Assembly: GCA_021202075.1 (NCBI GenBank)
Contig: JAJQDT010000147.1
Span: 1-64,000 of the forward strand
Origin: Lachnospiraceae bacterium
GTDB taxonomy: Bacteria > Bacillota > Clostridia > Lachnospirales > Lachnospiraceae
Length of the DNA: 64,000 bases
Direction: 5' to 3'
Below the pieces are notes generated by a model. The model ran no database searches. It had not been told where the DNA came from and worked only from the letters and a program-made list of their open reading frames with translations. The translations under genes and the position numbers were made by a program. Shown here in pieces: positions 52,125 to 60,872 of the stretch (positions are counted from its first letter, which is position 1; each line of letters opens with the position of its first letter).

Positions 52125-52571
52125 TTACTTCTCCACTACATGTACCAGAATATCCGTTGTCACCTTTGTGTGCAGTTTGATGCTCACCTGTGTCACGCCA
52201 AGTGTCTTGATCGGCGCATCGAGCACAATTTTCTTCTTGTCGACCTCATAGCCGAGCTGCTTCTGAATCTCCTCGGCAATCTCCTTTGAAGATACCGAGC
52301 CGAAGACCCGGCCGCCCTCTCCGGCCTTGACCGCCACGCGGATTTCCCGGCCCTTCATCTCTTTTGCAAGCGCTTCAGCGGCAGCCAGGTTCTCCTTTGC
52401 CACCTTCTCCGCATTGGCCTTCTGAAGCTTCAGGTCATTTAAATTTTTTCCGGTCGCCTCTTTGCCGAGGCCTTTTTTCAGGAGTACATTCCGCGCGTAG
52501 CTCTCGGACGCCTCCACGATCTCCCCTTTTTTGCCAAGGGATTTCACATCCTGTAATAAAATCACTTTCAT
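52125..52571 (-). CDS. rplI: 50S ribosomal protein L9
   Basis: A 148-residue L9 with the N-domain MKVILLQDVKSLGKKGEIVE and SYARNVLLKKGLGKEAT, a long connecting helix, and the C-domain (GGRVFGSVSSKEIAEEIQKQ). It lies between gdpP and dnaB, an arrangement common in Firmicutes. L9 helps maintain reading frame. An AAAGGGG site lies about 11 bases upstream. Confidence 0.97.
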   Translation of the reverse strand: MKVILLQDVKSLGKKGEIVEASESYARNVLLKKGLGKEATGKNLNDLKLQKANAEKVAKENLAAAEALAKEMKGREIRVAVKAGEGGRVFGSVSSKEIAEEIQKQLGYEVDKKKIVLDAPIKTLGVTQVSIKLHTKVTTDILVHVVEK

Positions 52572-52715
52572 AATTCCAACTGCCCCTTTCTTCCGGATTT
52601 AAAGGAAACACCTAAAATCCGTTCCCGTTACATCCATCAGCGTCCTGTAGCTGTACAAAACGGTGCACAGACATTTTCACGCACCAAAATACGGAAAAAC
52701 AACCCATCCGCTTCA

Positions 52716-54782
52716 TTATAAAGCGCCTTCCTTTGTCATCTGCGTCAACACTTCCTTGAGTGTCAGGCGCGCCTGATCAATATCGACACCGGCCAGCTGC
52801 GCGCCGGCAATGTTCATATGTCCGCCGCCGCCCAGTCGCTCCATGATAATCTGTACATTCACCTCATCAATCGCGCGGGCACTGATATAGATTTTATCCC
52901 GATAATCCGTCAGCACGAAGGACGCCTTCACGCCGATGATATTCAGCAGCTCATTCGCCGCCTGGGCGCCGACAACGGTCGGGTTGTCCAGTCCCTCGCT
53001 CGGGCAGGCGCTGATTGCGTAGCTGTCCATATAAAGCTCCGCGTGCCGGACTGCCTCCGCGCGCGCCTTGTAGGTCGCCATGTCATTGCGGAATACCTTG
53101 CGCACTCTGGTCACATCTGCGCCGTTCCTGCGCAGATATGCGGCTGCCTCAAACGTCCGCATCCCCGTCTTTGTCAGGAAATTATCCGTATCGATGATAA
53201 TGCCAGCGTAAACACAGTCCGCCTCGTATGGCTTCAAACGCACGCCTTCATCATAATATTGTAAAATCTCCGTTATCATCTCGCAGGCGGAGGATACGGC
53301 CGGGTCGATATAGGAGAGCGCGGCGTTTTCAATCTTATCCGTCCCCTGGCGGTGATGATCAAGCACGACAATCGTCTTTGACAGATACAGAAGCTCCTCG
53401 CATTCCACCATGGCCGGACGGTTTGTATCTACCACAACCACAACGGTATTCTCATTCGTGAACTGAATCGCCTGTTCGTGCGTCACAAACACATCCTCCG
53501 CATATTCCAGGTTATCCTTCAGGGAATCCACCCACGGACGGATGCTCGAAGTGATATCGCCAAGCACGATGTGCACCGGCTTCCCGGAACGCATCGCCGC
53601 GCTGCAGACGCCGACAGAGGCCCCCAGAGAATCAATATCGGTATTCTTATGGCCCATAACCACCACACGTTCCCGCGCGCCGATCAGCTCGCGGAGCGCC
53701 TGCGCCTTGACTCGCGCGCGCACACGGGTGTTGCTCTCCGAGCGCTGGGTCTTGCCGCCATAGTAGGAAATCTTGTCCTGATCCTTGACCACCGCCTGAT
53801 CGCCGCCCCGGGCGAGCGCCATCTCGATCGCAATATGGGCCGCCTCAAAATTCTGCGTGTAATTGCCATTATCCGTTCCAATACCGATGCTGATCGTCAC
53901 ATTCATGGAATTTCCGAGATTGACTGTCTTGACATCCTCCAGCAGAGAGAACCGGTCCTCCATCAGGGAATTGAGGCTCACACGGTTCATCACGAGCAGA
54001 TATTTGTCCTTCTCCAGATTTTTAATCAGTCCTCCGGCCGAGATCACGTATTTCGTAATCCGCCGGTCTACCAGGGCGCCCAGCATGGAACGGCGTACAT
54101 CCTCCACACTGTCCATCGCCTCATCATAATTATCTACATACAAAAGCCCGACTGCAGGCTTCTGCTCAAAATTCTCCTTCTGCAGATAGCTGATCTCCGT
54201 AATGTCAAAAAAGTGAAGACCGATCACGCTGCAGCCTTCGCCCTCGATCTGGGCAATATCCATATCTTGCAGGATTTCCTGAAGATGAATCCGCTTCATG
54301 ACAACCCGGAACGTCCGATCCTCATAAACGATCTCCTCGACCGCTTCCTCTTCCCCCGCGGGAAAAGTAGCCGCGCCCAGCTGCGGAAAAACCGTGGAGA
54401 TGTTCTTGTGGCAGTCACTGGCTCGCTTCGTCATCTCACAGAGCTGCGCGTTCATCCAGGCAATCCGCCCGTCCGGCAGGACAAATCCGTATGGAATCAT
54501 CATCCCGTCCAAGATCTCCTTTTCCACACCGCCAAATCTCTGGGAAAAATCGATCAGCTCCAGCAGAACCTTCGGCCTGTAGTAGCGGTCGAGAATAAAT
54601 ATCGTCACGTAAAGCACCAGCGAAAAGCCGCCTGTCAGGCATCCGGCAAGCGTATCTACATAAAGTGTTCCCGCCGTCAGAAACAACAGCAGCAGACAGA
54701 GCAGCACACACCAATACCAGTGGCGAAGAAGCTTGCCGCTGTATCGAAGCTGGGCTTTATTTCCGGTTTTATCGTCTTTCAT
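52716..54782 (-). CDS. gdpP: Cyclic-di-AMP phosphodiesterase GdpP
   Basis: Membrane-bound enzyme that hydrolyses c-di-AMP. The 688-residue protein has two N-terminal helices (about 22-42 and 46-65), a degenerate PAS-like domain, a degenerate GGDEF domain (the ARGGDQAVVKD region keeps the GGD core), and a C-terminal DHH/DHHA1 pair. The DHH part shows VMGHKNTDIDSLGAS, VVVVDTNRP, IVVLDHHRQG and AGIIIDTDNF; the DHHA1 part has ERLGGGGHMNIAGAQ. All are the metal and substrate ligands of active GdpP. It is first in gdpP-rplI-dnaB. Confidence 0.96.
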   Translation of the reverse strand: MKDDKTGNKAQLRYSGKLLRHWYWCVLLCLLLLFLTAGTLYVDTLAGCLTGGFSLVLYVTIFILDRYYRPKVLLELIDFSQRFGGVEKEILDGMMIPYGFVLPDGRIAWMNAQLCEMTKRASDCHKNISTVFPQLGAATFPAGEEEAVEEIVYEDRTFRVVMKRIHLQEILQDMDIAQIEGEGCSVIGLHFFDITEISYLQKENFEQKPAVGLLYVDNYDEAMDSVEDVRRSMLGALVDRRITKYVISAGGLIKNLEKDKYLLVMNRVSLNSLMEDRFSLLEDVKTVNLGNSMNVTISIGIGTDNGNYTQNFEAAHIAIEMALARGGDQAVVKDQDKISYYGGKTQRSESNTRVRARVKAQALRELIGARERVVVMGHKNTDIDSLGASVGVCSAAMRSGKPVHIVLGDITSSIRPWVDSLKDNLEYAEDVFVTHEQAIQFTNENTVVVVVDTNRPAMVECEELLYLSKTIVVLDHHRQGTDKIENAALSYIDPAVSSACEMITEILQYYDEGVRLKPYEADCVYAGIIIDTDNFLTKTGMRTFEAAAYLRRNGADVTRVRKVFRNDMATYKARAEAVRHAELYMDSYAISACPSEGLDNPTVVGAQAANELLNIIGVKASFVLTDYRDKIYISARAIDEVNVQIIMERLGGGGHMNIAGAQLAGVDIDQARLTLKEVLTQMTKEGAL

Positions 54783-54886
54783 ATTCCTTCCAAATCCTCC
54801 CTTAACAGAGAATCAGATACAATTGTCCGCGGCAGTTTCCTGCCCACGCGAACAGTTTACCACAAAGTCTGTACAAATGAAAGTAC

Positions 54887-54932
54887 AAAAAAGAAAAAAC
54901 AGCCTGCATACCATCACTGATATGCAGGCTGT
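54887..54932 (-). terminator. Terminator of the rpsF-ssb-rpsR operon
   Basis: ACAGCCTGCATA/TATGCAGGCTGT, a perfect 12-base-pair stem, with a long T-rich run on the minus strand. Confidence 0.92.
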
Positions 54933-55054
54933 CTTCCATTTTTCATACACACCGAAATTTTGGTGCCTCAAATTTGACGTTTCTCCATACAAAACCCGGC
55001 CGCCCACAGGATGATTTCCTGCGCATGATGCGTCAGTTCTGTCGATACAGTCCG

Positions 55055-55318
55055 TCAATCCTGCACGTACGGCATAAGCGCGACATGGCGGGAACGCTTG
55101 ATGGCCACGGTCAGCGCACGCTGATGCTTTGCGCAATTGCCGGTGATTCTTCTCGGAAGGATCTTGCCTCTCTCAGAGACGTATCTCTTCAGCTTGTTCA
55201 CGTCCTTGTAATCAATCTCGCTGTCTTTCCCGCAAAATACACAAACCTTTTTTCTTCTGCGGATACCGCCGCTGCGCCGCTTCATCGGCGCGTCACTTCT
55301 CTCTTTATTAAATGCCAT
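55055..55318 (-). CDS. rpsR: 30S ribosomal protein S18
   Basis: An 87-residue S18, which pairs with S6 on the 30S platform. It has the [20 protein letters not shown] segment, with a CxxC pair typical of zinc-containing C+ forms, then [20 protein letters not shown] and [20 protein letters not shown] in parts. The start at MAFNKERSD follows GGAGG by 8 bases. Last gene of rpsF-ssb-rpsR. Confidence 0.97.
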   Translation of the reverse strand: MAFNKERSDAPMKRRSGGIRRRKKVCVFCGKDSEIDYKDVNKLKRYVSERGKILPRRITGNCAKHQRALTVAIKRSRHVALMPYVQD

Positions 55319-55424
55319 TGCCTGTTCCTCCATATCTGCAATCGTGTAAGAAACGCAGCCATTCCCTTTTCATGCGTGCCGCTCACCAAATGCAGGGCGC
55401 CATCCAAAACAGCTGCAAATAAAC

Positions 55425-55913
55425 TTAGTTGAACGGAAGCTCCTCGTCAATTCCGTCCGGAATGTTCATAAATCCGTCGCCCGCGGAAGCTTCTGACGGC
55501 ATCGGCGCTGCGGCTGCCGGTTTCTGATATCCACTGTTCTGATATCCGCCATTCTGGTATCCGCCGCCCTGTCCGCCGGACGCTGCCGCCTTGCTCTCGG
55601 CAAACTCCTGGTCTTCAACGACCACATCGGTCGTATAAACCTTCTGGCCATCTCTGTTCGTATAACTGCCCGTCTGGATCCGGCCCGTCACTACAATCTT
55701 CGTGCCCTGGCGCAGATATTTCTCCGCAAACTCAGCTCCCCTGCCAAATACCACACATCCAATAAAATCAGCCGTCTGCTGGTCACTTCCCTCGCGGCGG
55801 AACCTGCGGTCTACAGCAAGGGTATATCTAGCGTATGCCGTGGAATTCTCTCCAGCGGAATAGCGAACCTCCGGGTCTCTCGTCAAACGTCCCATTAAGA
55901 TGACTTTATTCAT
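55425..55913 (-). CDS. ssb: Single-stranded DNA-binding protein
   Basis: A 162-residue SSB. The OB fold begins MNKVILMGRLTRDPEVRYS and includes FIGCVVFGRGAEFAEKYLRQGT, split here, and IVVTGRIQTGSYTNRDGQKVY in parts. The linker is Gly/Gln/Asn-rich with repeated GGYQN units (about 117-135). The acidic tip is DGIDEELPFN, the partner-binding end used to recruit repair and replication proteins. Middle gene of rpsF-ssb-rpsR. Confidence 0.97.
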   Translation of the reverse strand: MNKVILMGRLTRDPEVRYSAGENSTAYARYTLAVDRRFRREGSDQQTADFIGCVVFGRGAEFAEKYLRQGTKIVVTGRIQTGSYTNRDGQKVYTTDVVVEDQEFAESKAAASGGQGGGYQNGGYQNSGYQKPAAAAPMPSEASAGDGFMNIPDGIDEELPFN

Positions 55914-55930
55914 ATCTTCTACCTCTCTTT

Positions 55931-56218
55931 TTATGCATCCTGTCTAACGCATAAATATCTGATGACATCTTCCATGATGCGGATACGGTTTTCTACCTCC
56001 GCCGGACATGTCGAATCAGCTTCAAAACGAACGAAGTAGTAAAATCCTTCACGCATCTTCCTGATTTCATAAGCGAGCTTTCTCTTGCCCCACTCTTCCA
56101 CCTCGGTAACAGTACCGCCGAACCGGGTGATCAGATCCTTCACCTTCTCAATCGTAGCGGCTCTGTCCTCGTCTTCAAGCTTTGCGCTGACAACTACTGC
56201 TAATTCATACTTGTTCAT
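55931..56218 (-). CDS. rpsF: 30S ribosomal protein S6
   Basis: A 95-residue S6, beginning MNKYELAVVVSAKLEDEDR, with the VEEWGKRKLAYEIRKMREGF strand and IRIMEDVIRYLCVR end. It pairs with S18. AAGGAGG lies before the start. A promoter lies between the upstream DUF951 gene and this one, and the leader has a hairpin that could be the S6:S18 autoregulatory site. Confidence 0.97.
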   Translation of the reverse strand: MNKYELAVVVSAKLEDEDRAATIEKVKDLITRFGGTVTEVEEWGKRKLAYEIRKMREGFYYFVRFEADSTCPAEVENRIRIMEDVIRYLCVRQDA

Positions 56219-56298
56219 GCTTTTCGCACCTCCTTATGGTCTTATGGCCCCCTGACCCACAATCCGGGTGCCGCAGGGAGCAAGGAAATATATCACGA
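56219..56298 (-). promoter_or_regulatory. rpsF leader, candidate S6:S18 binding motif
   Basis: Minus strand contains CTCCCTGCGGCACCCGGAT, TGTGGGTCAGGGGG. CCCTG pairs with CAGGG and CACCC with GTGGG, leaving CCGG-type unpaired bases as in known S6:S18 leaders. Feedback regulation is inferred. Confidence 0.55.
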
Positions 56299-56304
56299 TT
56301 AAGC

Positions 56305-56333
56305 ATTCTACCACAGGTTGGCAGGGACTTCAA
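56305..56333 (-). promoter_or_regulatory. Promoter of rpsF-ssb-rpsR
   Basis: Minus strand: TTGAAG, 17-base spacer, TAGAAT, just after the DUF951 stop codon. Confidence 0.75.
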
Positions 56334-56340
56334 GCATTTT

Positions 56341-56535
56341 TTACACTTTTTCTTCCTGTTTTTTCCGGATCGCCCGCGTGTTTTTCTCGACCAGCCTGCG
56401 CGGCACCATGATCTGGCGGGCGCAGCCTGTGCACTTCAGGCGAAAGTCCGCACCGACCCGCAGGATCTCCCACTCCTGGCTGCCGCAGGGATGCTTCTTT
56501 TTTAATTTTACGATATCGCCGACTTCAAATTCCAT
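56341..56535 (-). CDS. DUF951 protein
   Basis: A 64-residue protein of the DUF951 family. It opens with EFEVGDIVKLKKKHPCGS and has the pair CGSQEWEILRVGADFRLKC and CTGCARQIMVPRRLVEK, where CG and CxxC cysteines probably bind zinc. It is commonly encoded beside rpsF in Firmicutes, as here. Its function is unknown to me. The start has GGAGG upstream. Confidence 0.92.
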   Translation of the reverse strand: MEFEVGDIVKLKKKHPCGSQEWEILRVGADFRLKCTGCARQIMVPRRLVEKNTRAIRKKQEEKV

Positions 56536-56592
56536 TTATGCATCCCTCCTCTTAGCCTCAGGCATTCATCTTAACCGCATAATTTTATTGCA

Positions 56593-56680
56593 TCGGGCTG
56601 CGCCGAGGCTTTTATGGTCTGCGGTTCGCGCGTCAGGCGGTGCAAGATGCATAAGTTATCTTTTAACAGGTTCTTACATC
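56593..56680 (+). repeat. Family A repeat, copy A5
   Basis: ATCGGGCTGCGCCGAGGCTT, GGTCTGCGGTTCGCGCGTCA, then GGCGGTGCAAGATGCATAAG. It fills the gap between the sirtuin stop and DUF951 start. Confidence 0.85.
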
Positions 56681-56752
56681 CGTCCCGGTAAAAACGCAAA
56701 ATCAGTCTGCTATCTGCAACGGCTGCGTCAGCAGTATCTGCGTCCGCCGCGC

Positions 56753-57484
56753 CTACACCCGCAGCGCCCCGAGCACGGCGCCGATCTTTTCCTGCACGAG
56801 CAGGTCTGCCTGCCGGTCACGCGGGGTCGGGGCCATATTGATCACGACCAGATGGCTGCCATGGAAATAGTCAATCAGCCCTGCTGCCGGATACACCGCC
56901 AGCGAGGTGCCGCCGATGATCAGAACGTCCGCCTCTGAAATGCAGCGGACGGATTCCCGCATCGTCTGCTGATCCAGCCCTTCCTCATACAGCACCACGT
57001 CCGGCTTGATGACGCCGCCGCAGCTGCAGCGTGGAAGGTCGACACCATTTTCAAACATTTCCAGAAGATCCTGCCCGGTATAGCTTCGGCCGCAGCGCTG
57101 GCAGTAATTGCGGTGGATGCTGCCGTGCAGCTCCAGCACCTTTTTGCTGCCGGCCTTCTGATGCAGGCCATCGATGTTCTGCGTCACGACCGCTTTCAGC
57201 TTGCCGCACTCCTCCATCTCGGCAAGCTTTTTGTGCGCCGCGTTCGGCTCCGCGTCCAGCACGAGCATCTTGTCCCGGTAAAAGCGGTAGAATTCTTTCG
57301 TCTGCCGAACAAAAAACGTATGGCTCAAAATGGTCTCGGGCGGATAATCGTATTTCTGATGGTAGAGCCCGTCCACGCTCCGGAAATCTGGAATGCCGCT
57401 CTCTGTCGAGACCCCGGCTCCCCCGAAAAATACAATGTTATCCGTATTATCAGTGATCTGCTGCAGCTGTTCCTGACTGGTCAT
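56753..57484 (-). CDS. cobB: Sir2-type NAD-dependent protein deacylase
   Basis: Removes acyl groups from lysines, using NAD. The 243-residue protein has the NAD-binding GAGVSTESGIPDFRS near residues 22-36, the catalytic TQNIDGLHQKAG with its His, and ELHGSIHRNYCQRCGRSY with the first CxxC of the zinc knuckle. The second pair is CSCGGVIKPDVVLYEEGL, with a C-x-C spacing, followed by IGGTSLAVYPAAGLI. GGGAGG lies 7 bases before the start. It is followed by repeat A5. Confidence 0.94.
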   Translation of the reverse strand: MTSQEQLQQITDNTDNIVFFGGAGVSTESGIPDFRSVDGLYHQKYDYPPETILSHTFFVRQTKEFYRFYRDKMLVLDAEPNAAHKKLAEMEECGKLKAVVTQNIDGLHQKAGSKKVLELHGSIHRNYCQRCGRSYTGQDLLEMFENGVDLPRCSCGGVIKPDVVLYEEGLDQQTMRESVRCISEADVLIIGGTSLAVYPAAGLIDYFHGSHLVVINMAPTPRDRQADLLVQEKIGAVLGALRV

Positions 57485-57652
57485 GGTGAAACCTCCCTCA
57501 CTTTTATAACTTTTCCCATTTCTCTGCTTTTCCTGGCTTCCGCTACGTTTTCATGCGATCGCGCAGCAGAGTGCTCATAACTTTCTTCTAATGCAATCCG
57601 GTGTTCCCTCATTATTTCATACGAATTTGCATGACGAACGCGCATCTGTGTT

Positions 57653-58774
57653 CTACTCTTCTTCGTCTTCTACTAATGACGCATACATCTGCACGAGCTT
57701 GCCCTGGACGACGAAGCGGGTGGCGGAATCGCCGGTGCAGGTGGACAGTGTCACCACCTTGTCCTCCGTTGTCACGGAAACGGTGCTATTGTCCACCTCG
57801 GATTCCTCAACCGCAGTGGTCAGAAATTCTTCAAACTCGTCCGTTGAAAATACGATCTGATAGGTCTGGCCGACCTTGTCCACTACCCGCGCGGAGAAGA
57901 TCCGGTACTGGTAAATAATGTCTTCTGTATAGATCCAGAAGTATTTGCTCGTCTCATATACTTCCTCATCGCGGAATTTTTTCAGCGTACCGAACATCGA
58001 ACCATTCTTCATATTGTGTCCATAGATAATGGTGTTCTGATCGGTGTAATCGCTTTTGTTCTCATAATGCATAAACAGACAGCCGGCGAAGAGGTCCTCC
58101 TGCTCAAAGGATCGATGGAGATAATAATCGTTATCCTCGCCCTGGACGACCGGATAGCTCAGGTCAAGCGCCCGTATTTTCAGCCAGCCGACGATGTCGG
58201 AATTCACCTCTTTGAGCGATTCGAAATCGATCGGATTGACCATCACCGGAAGGCTCACTTCCTCCCCTTCCACTTCGACCGTCTGGACTTCACGGCCGTT
58301 GATGACCTGAGCGGCGGAATCATTTTCAAAGGCTTCCTCGAGCGCATCCAGATCCTCCGTCTCGGTCTCGTCCGTCGCATAGCTGGTCGCCAGATTCAGA
58401 TATTCCTCGTCTACCTTCTGATATTCCTTATAGTAGCCGTACAGCATATAGCCCGCGTAAATAAATACGCAGAAAGCCGCCGCCATTACGATAATACTGA
58501 TCACGTCGCCTGCGCGGCTTTTTTTCTTTTTCCTGGGAGGCTTGCCAGAACCATTGCGGTTCCCGCTTATGCCTCCGGAAGCTCCCTGCCGTCCGCCGTC
58601 GTAATACCCGCCCGGACCTCCGCCGGAATTCGCGCTGCTGTAATAGCTGTAGCTTCCGTTCGGCTCTCCGAAGTTTCCATCCGGCATGTTGTAATTTTCG
58701 TAACCGCCGCCGTTACTTCCTCCGGGGGAACTGGTAACCCCGTTACTTTCCCCTGCGCCGTTCCTTCTGCCCAT
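57653..58774 (-). CDS. srtB: Class B sortase with long Gly/Ser/Asn-rich cytoplasmic tail
   Basis: Membrane transpeptidase attaching proteins to the cell wall. The first 85 residues form a Gly/Ser/Asn/Tyr-rich segment, followed by a basic PPRKKKKSRAG and one helix (about 90-113). The catalytic domain shows the sortase B order: WLKIRALDLSYPVVQGEDND, catalytic His in TIIYGHNMKNGSMF, catalytic Cys in VTLSTCTGD and Arg in TRFVVQGKLV. The chosen start has GGGAG 6 bases upstream and overlaps the end of the kinase gene by 32 bases. It is downstream of a response regulator and histidine kinase. The substrate is unknown. Confidence 0.92.
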   Translation of the reverse strand: MGRRNGAGESNGVTSSPGGSNGGGYENYNMPDGNFGEPNGSYSYYSSANSGGGPGGYYDGGRQGASGGISGNRNGSGKPPRKKKKSRAGDVISIIVMAAAFCVFIYAGYMLYGYYKEYQKVDEEYLNLATSYATDETETEDLDALEEAFENDSAAQVINGREVQTVEVEGEEVSLPVMVNPIDFESLKEVNSDIVGWLKIRALDLSYPVVQGEDNDYYLHRSFEQEDLFAGCLFMHYENKSDYTDQNTIIYGHNMKNGSMFGTLKKFRDEEVYETSKYFWIYTEDIIYQYRIFSARVVDKVGQTYQIVFSTDEFEEFLTTAVEESEVDNSTVSVTTEDKVVTLSTCTGDSATRFVVQGKLVQMYASLVEDEEE

Positions 58775-59918
58775 AGGCTTCTCCCTTCCCGGCCCCGCCA
58801 TTCACAGGAATATTTACGATAAACCTTGTGTTCCGGCTGTCACTGACCGCTGATATGACTCCGCCGTGCATCTCTACGATCTGTTTCGCGATGGCAAGCC
58901 CCAGCCCGGCTCCGCCGGTGCGGCTTGACCGACCATCGTCTACGCGGTAAAACTTCTCAAAGATCATTTCCAGCTTCTTCTGCGGAATCTGCGGTCCCTC
59001 ATTGGTAAATACAATCGTAATCCCGCCGTTTCCGCCGCGCGCCTGGATCAGAATCTGCGTCCCCTCGTTGCCGTAAGCAGCCGCGTTTTTCAGCAGATTG
59101 TCAAAAACACGAGCCAGCTTGTCCGGATCGCCGCGCATGATCAGACCCTCCTGCACATCCACCACACACGTCATGTTCTTTTTATTCAGCAGCCCGACGT
59201 TTTCATCCTCCAGCTGCTCCAGCATAATCGAAAGGTTGATCTCCCTCAGGTCAAGATCCATATCCTGCGCGTTAAACCGCGTAATCTCAAAAAATTCGCT
59301 GATCAGTTCTTCCAGCCGGATGGCTTTTTCCAGGGTAATATGGGTATATCTGGCGCGCTCCTGCGCATCCATCCCGGGGTGCTCGTCCAGCATCGTCAGA
59401 TAGGCGGTCACCGAGGTCAGCGGCGTCTTCAGATCATGGGCAAGGCAGGCAACCAGCTCATTCTTGCGCTGTTCGCTCACCACCGCCTGCTGTTCCCGGT
59501 AAGAAAGCTTGCGCCGCAGCTGATTCAGTTGCTCTGCCATCGGCTCCAGTTCCGGGCAGAGCGTGATCGGCTCCTGCGAGTCCGATAAAACGTCATCCAG
59601 AGCGTCGCCGACAAGATTCAGATAGCGCGCCGTTTTCCGTGCAGTCAGGCAGAGAAAAAGGAAGAAAAGAACCGCAAATCCGCCAAAAACAAAGAACCAT
59701 TTCCCATTCACCAGCAGCCGGGTATACAAATCAGAAGCCGTCCCGGAGGAGACCCCAAGCTTCCCCAGCCCCCGCACAAACAGATTCCAGAAGGACTCCT
59801 GCCCAATCCCCTGCGTCAGAAAGGTCAGAAGTCCATACCCCGCCGCCACCACCAGAATGCTGACAAGCAGAGCGCGGATGATCGCCGTTCTTTTTAATTT
59901 TCCATACCTATTTTTCAA
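58743..59918 (-). CDS. Sensor histidine kinase (VanS-like)
   Basis: A 391-residue two-helix sensor. TM1 is about 12-33, TM2 about 74-92; a short extracellular loop (about 34-73) between them senses an unknown signal. The H-box is ELVACLAHDLKTPLTSVTAYL (about 155-175, H162-like), N-box DNLLKNAAAYG, then the G1 and G2 boxes with DDGRSSRTGGAGLGLAIAKQI. The gene starts with TTG at 59918, with AGGG 7 bases upstream and an 11-base overlap with the response regulator gene. It may control the downstream sortase or envelope genes. Confidence 0.93.
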   Translation of the reverse strand: MKNRYGKLKRTAIIRALLVSILVVAAGYGLLTFLTQGIGQESFWNLFVRGLGKLGVSSGTASDLYTRLLVNGKWFFVFGGFAVLFFLFLCLTARKTARYLNLVGDALDDVLSDSQEPITLCPELEPMAEQLNQLRRKLSYREQQAVVSEQRKNELVACLAHDLKTPLTSVTAYLTMLDEHPGMDAQERARYTHITLEKAIRLEELISEFFEITRFNAQDMDLDLREINLSIMLEQLEDENVGLLNKKNMTCVVDVQEGLIMRGDPDKLARVFDNLLKNAAAYGNEGTQILIQARGGNGGITIVFTNEGPQIPQKKLEMIFEKFYRVDDGRSSRTGGAGLGLAIAKQIVEMHGGVISAVSDSRNTRFIVNIPVNGGAGKGEAYGQKERRRGK

Positions 59919-60603
59919 TTTTGTACCCTACTCCCCATACCGTTTTGATAAAGTCGCTCTTCCTGTGCCCGTCTCCCATTTTTTCACGGAGATGACGGAT
60001 ATGTACCATGACCGTATTATTACTGTTTTTAAAATACTTTTCCTTCCAGATCTGTTCGAAAATCTGCTCGGAGCTGACCACTCTGCCCCGGTTTGCACCA
60101 AGCAGCCAGAGAATGTCAAACTCAATCGGCGTCAGCGTCAGGCTCCGCTCATTGAACGTACACTCATGCGTATCCCGGTTCATCAGAAGGCCGGCAAAAT
60201 CAATGACATTCTCCGGGATCTTCGCATTGGCTCCATTGTATTTCGTATAGCGGCGGAGCTGCGCCTTGACCCGCGCCACCATCTCCAGCGGATTGAACGG
60301 CTTCGGGATATAATCATCCGCGCCGAGCGTCAGTCCGTTGATCTTATCGGTATCCTCCGTTTTTGCCGTCAGCATGATAACCGGAAACTTATAATTCTCA
60401 CGGATTTTCTGCAAAACACGAAAGCCGTCAATGTCCGGAAGCATCACATCCAGCAGCGCGAGATCCGGCGGCGACTGCGCAATTTTCTGCAGCGCCTCCA
60501 TCCCGGAATAAGCCAGCTCGATCTCATAGCCGTCATTTTTCAGGTAGAGACCGATGACCTCCGCAATCTCCTTCTCATTATCCAAAACCAGAATTTTGCT
60601 CAT
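59908..60603 (-). CDS. OmpR-family response regulator (VanR-like)
   Basis: A 231-residue regulator. The receiver domain shows KILVLDNEKEIAEVIGLYLK with the acidic pair, the phosphoacceptor in DLALLDVMLPDIDGF, a conserved Thr/Lys pair in VIMLTAKTEDTDKI, and the switch residue in GADDYIPKPFNPLEM. The C-terminal winged helix has LTPIEFDILWLLG and NTVMVHIRHLREKMG. The start is MSKILVLDN; the sequence before it is repeat-derived. First gene of the regulator-kinase-sortase operon. Confidence 0.95.
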   Translation of the reverse strand: MSKILVLDNEKEIAEVIGLYLKNDGYEIELAYSGMEALQKIAQSPPDLALLDVMLPDIDGFRVLQKIRENYKFPVIMLTAKTEDTDKINGLTLGADDYIPKPFNPLEMVARVKAQLRRYTKYNGANAKIPENVIDFAGLLMNRDTHECTFNERSLTLTPIEFDILWLLGANRGRVVSSEQIFEQIWKEKYFKNSNNTVMVHIRHLREKMGDGHRKSDFIKTVWGVGYKIEK

Positions 60604-60644
60604 GAAAACCTCCAGCACTGCGTTCCATTCCTGAGTTTGTGTCT

Positions 60645-60860
60645 CCGCTCCGCTCCGGTCGGTGCTAAACGCGTGCCACTGGCACGCAGCGGTCTCCGCT
60701 TCCGCTCCGGTCGACGCTAAGCGGACATCCACTGGATGTCCAGCGCCCTTGTATTATATGTCCGTATTTGCGCAGCAAGTATGGACGAAGGCCGCGCCCC
60801 TCGCCGGGGAGGCATCCCGCACTTCGTGCGGGATATGCAATCGCAAAGCGATTTTCAATT
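60645..60860. repeat. Mosaic of family G, CGTACTTGC palindrome and family B copy B5
   Basis: Family G unit (60655-60745) is the inverse of that in the 22380 element: CGTGCCACTGGCACGC and CTCCGCTCCGGTCG-type runs. Next comes TCCGTATTTGC/GCAAGTATGGA, then family B at 60791-60838 (CATCCCGC/GCGGGAT) and an ATTGCGCGGC end related to family D. No gene is seen here. Confidence 0.75.
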
Positions 60861-60872
60861 GCGCGGCTTCCA

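Noticed and set aside
53478..54920. Long plus-strand open frame opposite gdpP
   Set aside because: Shadow of gdpP, with no start signal or domain.
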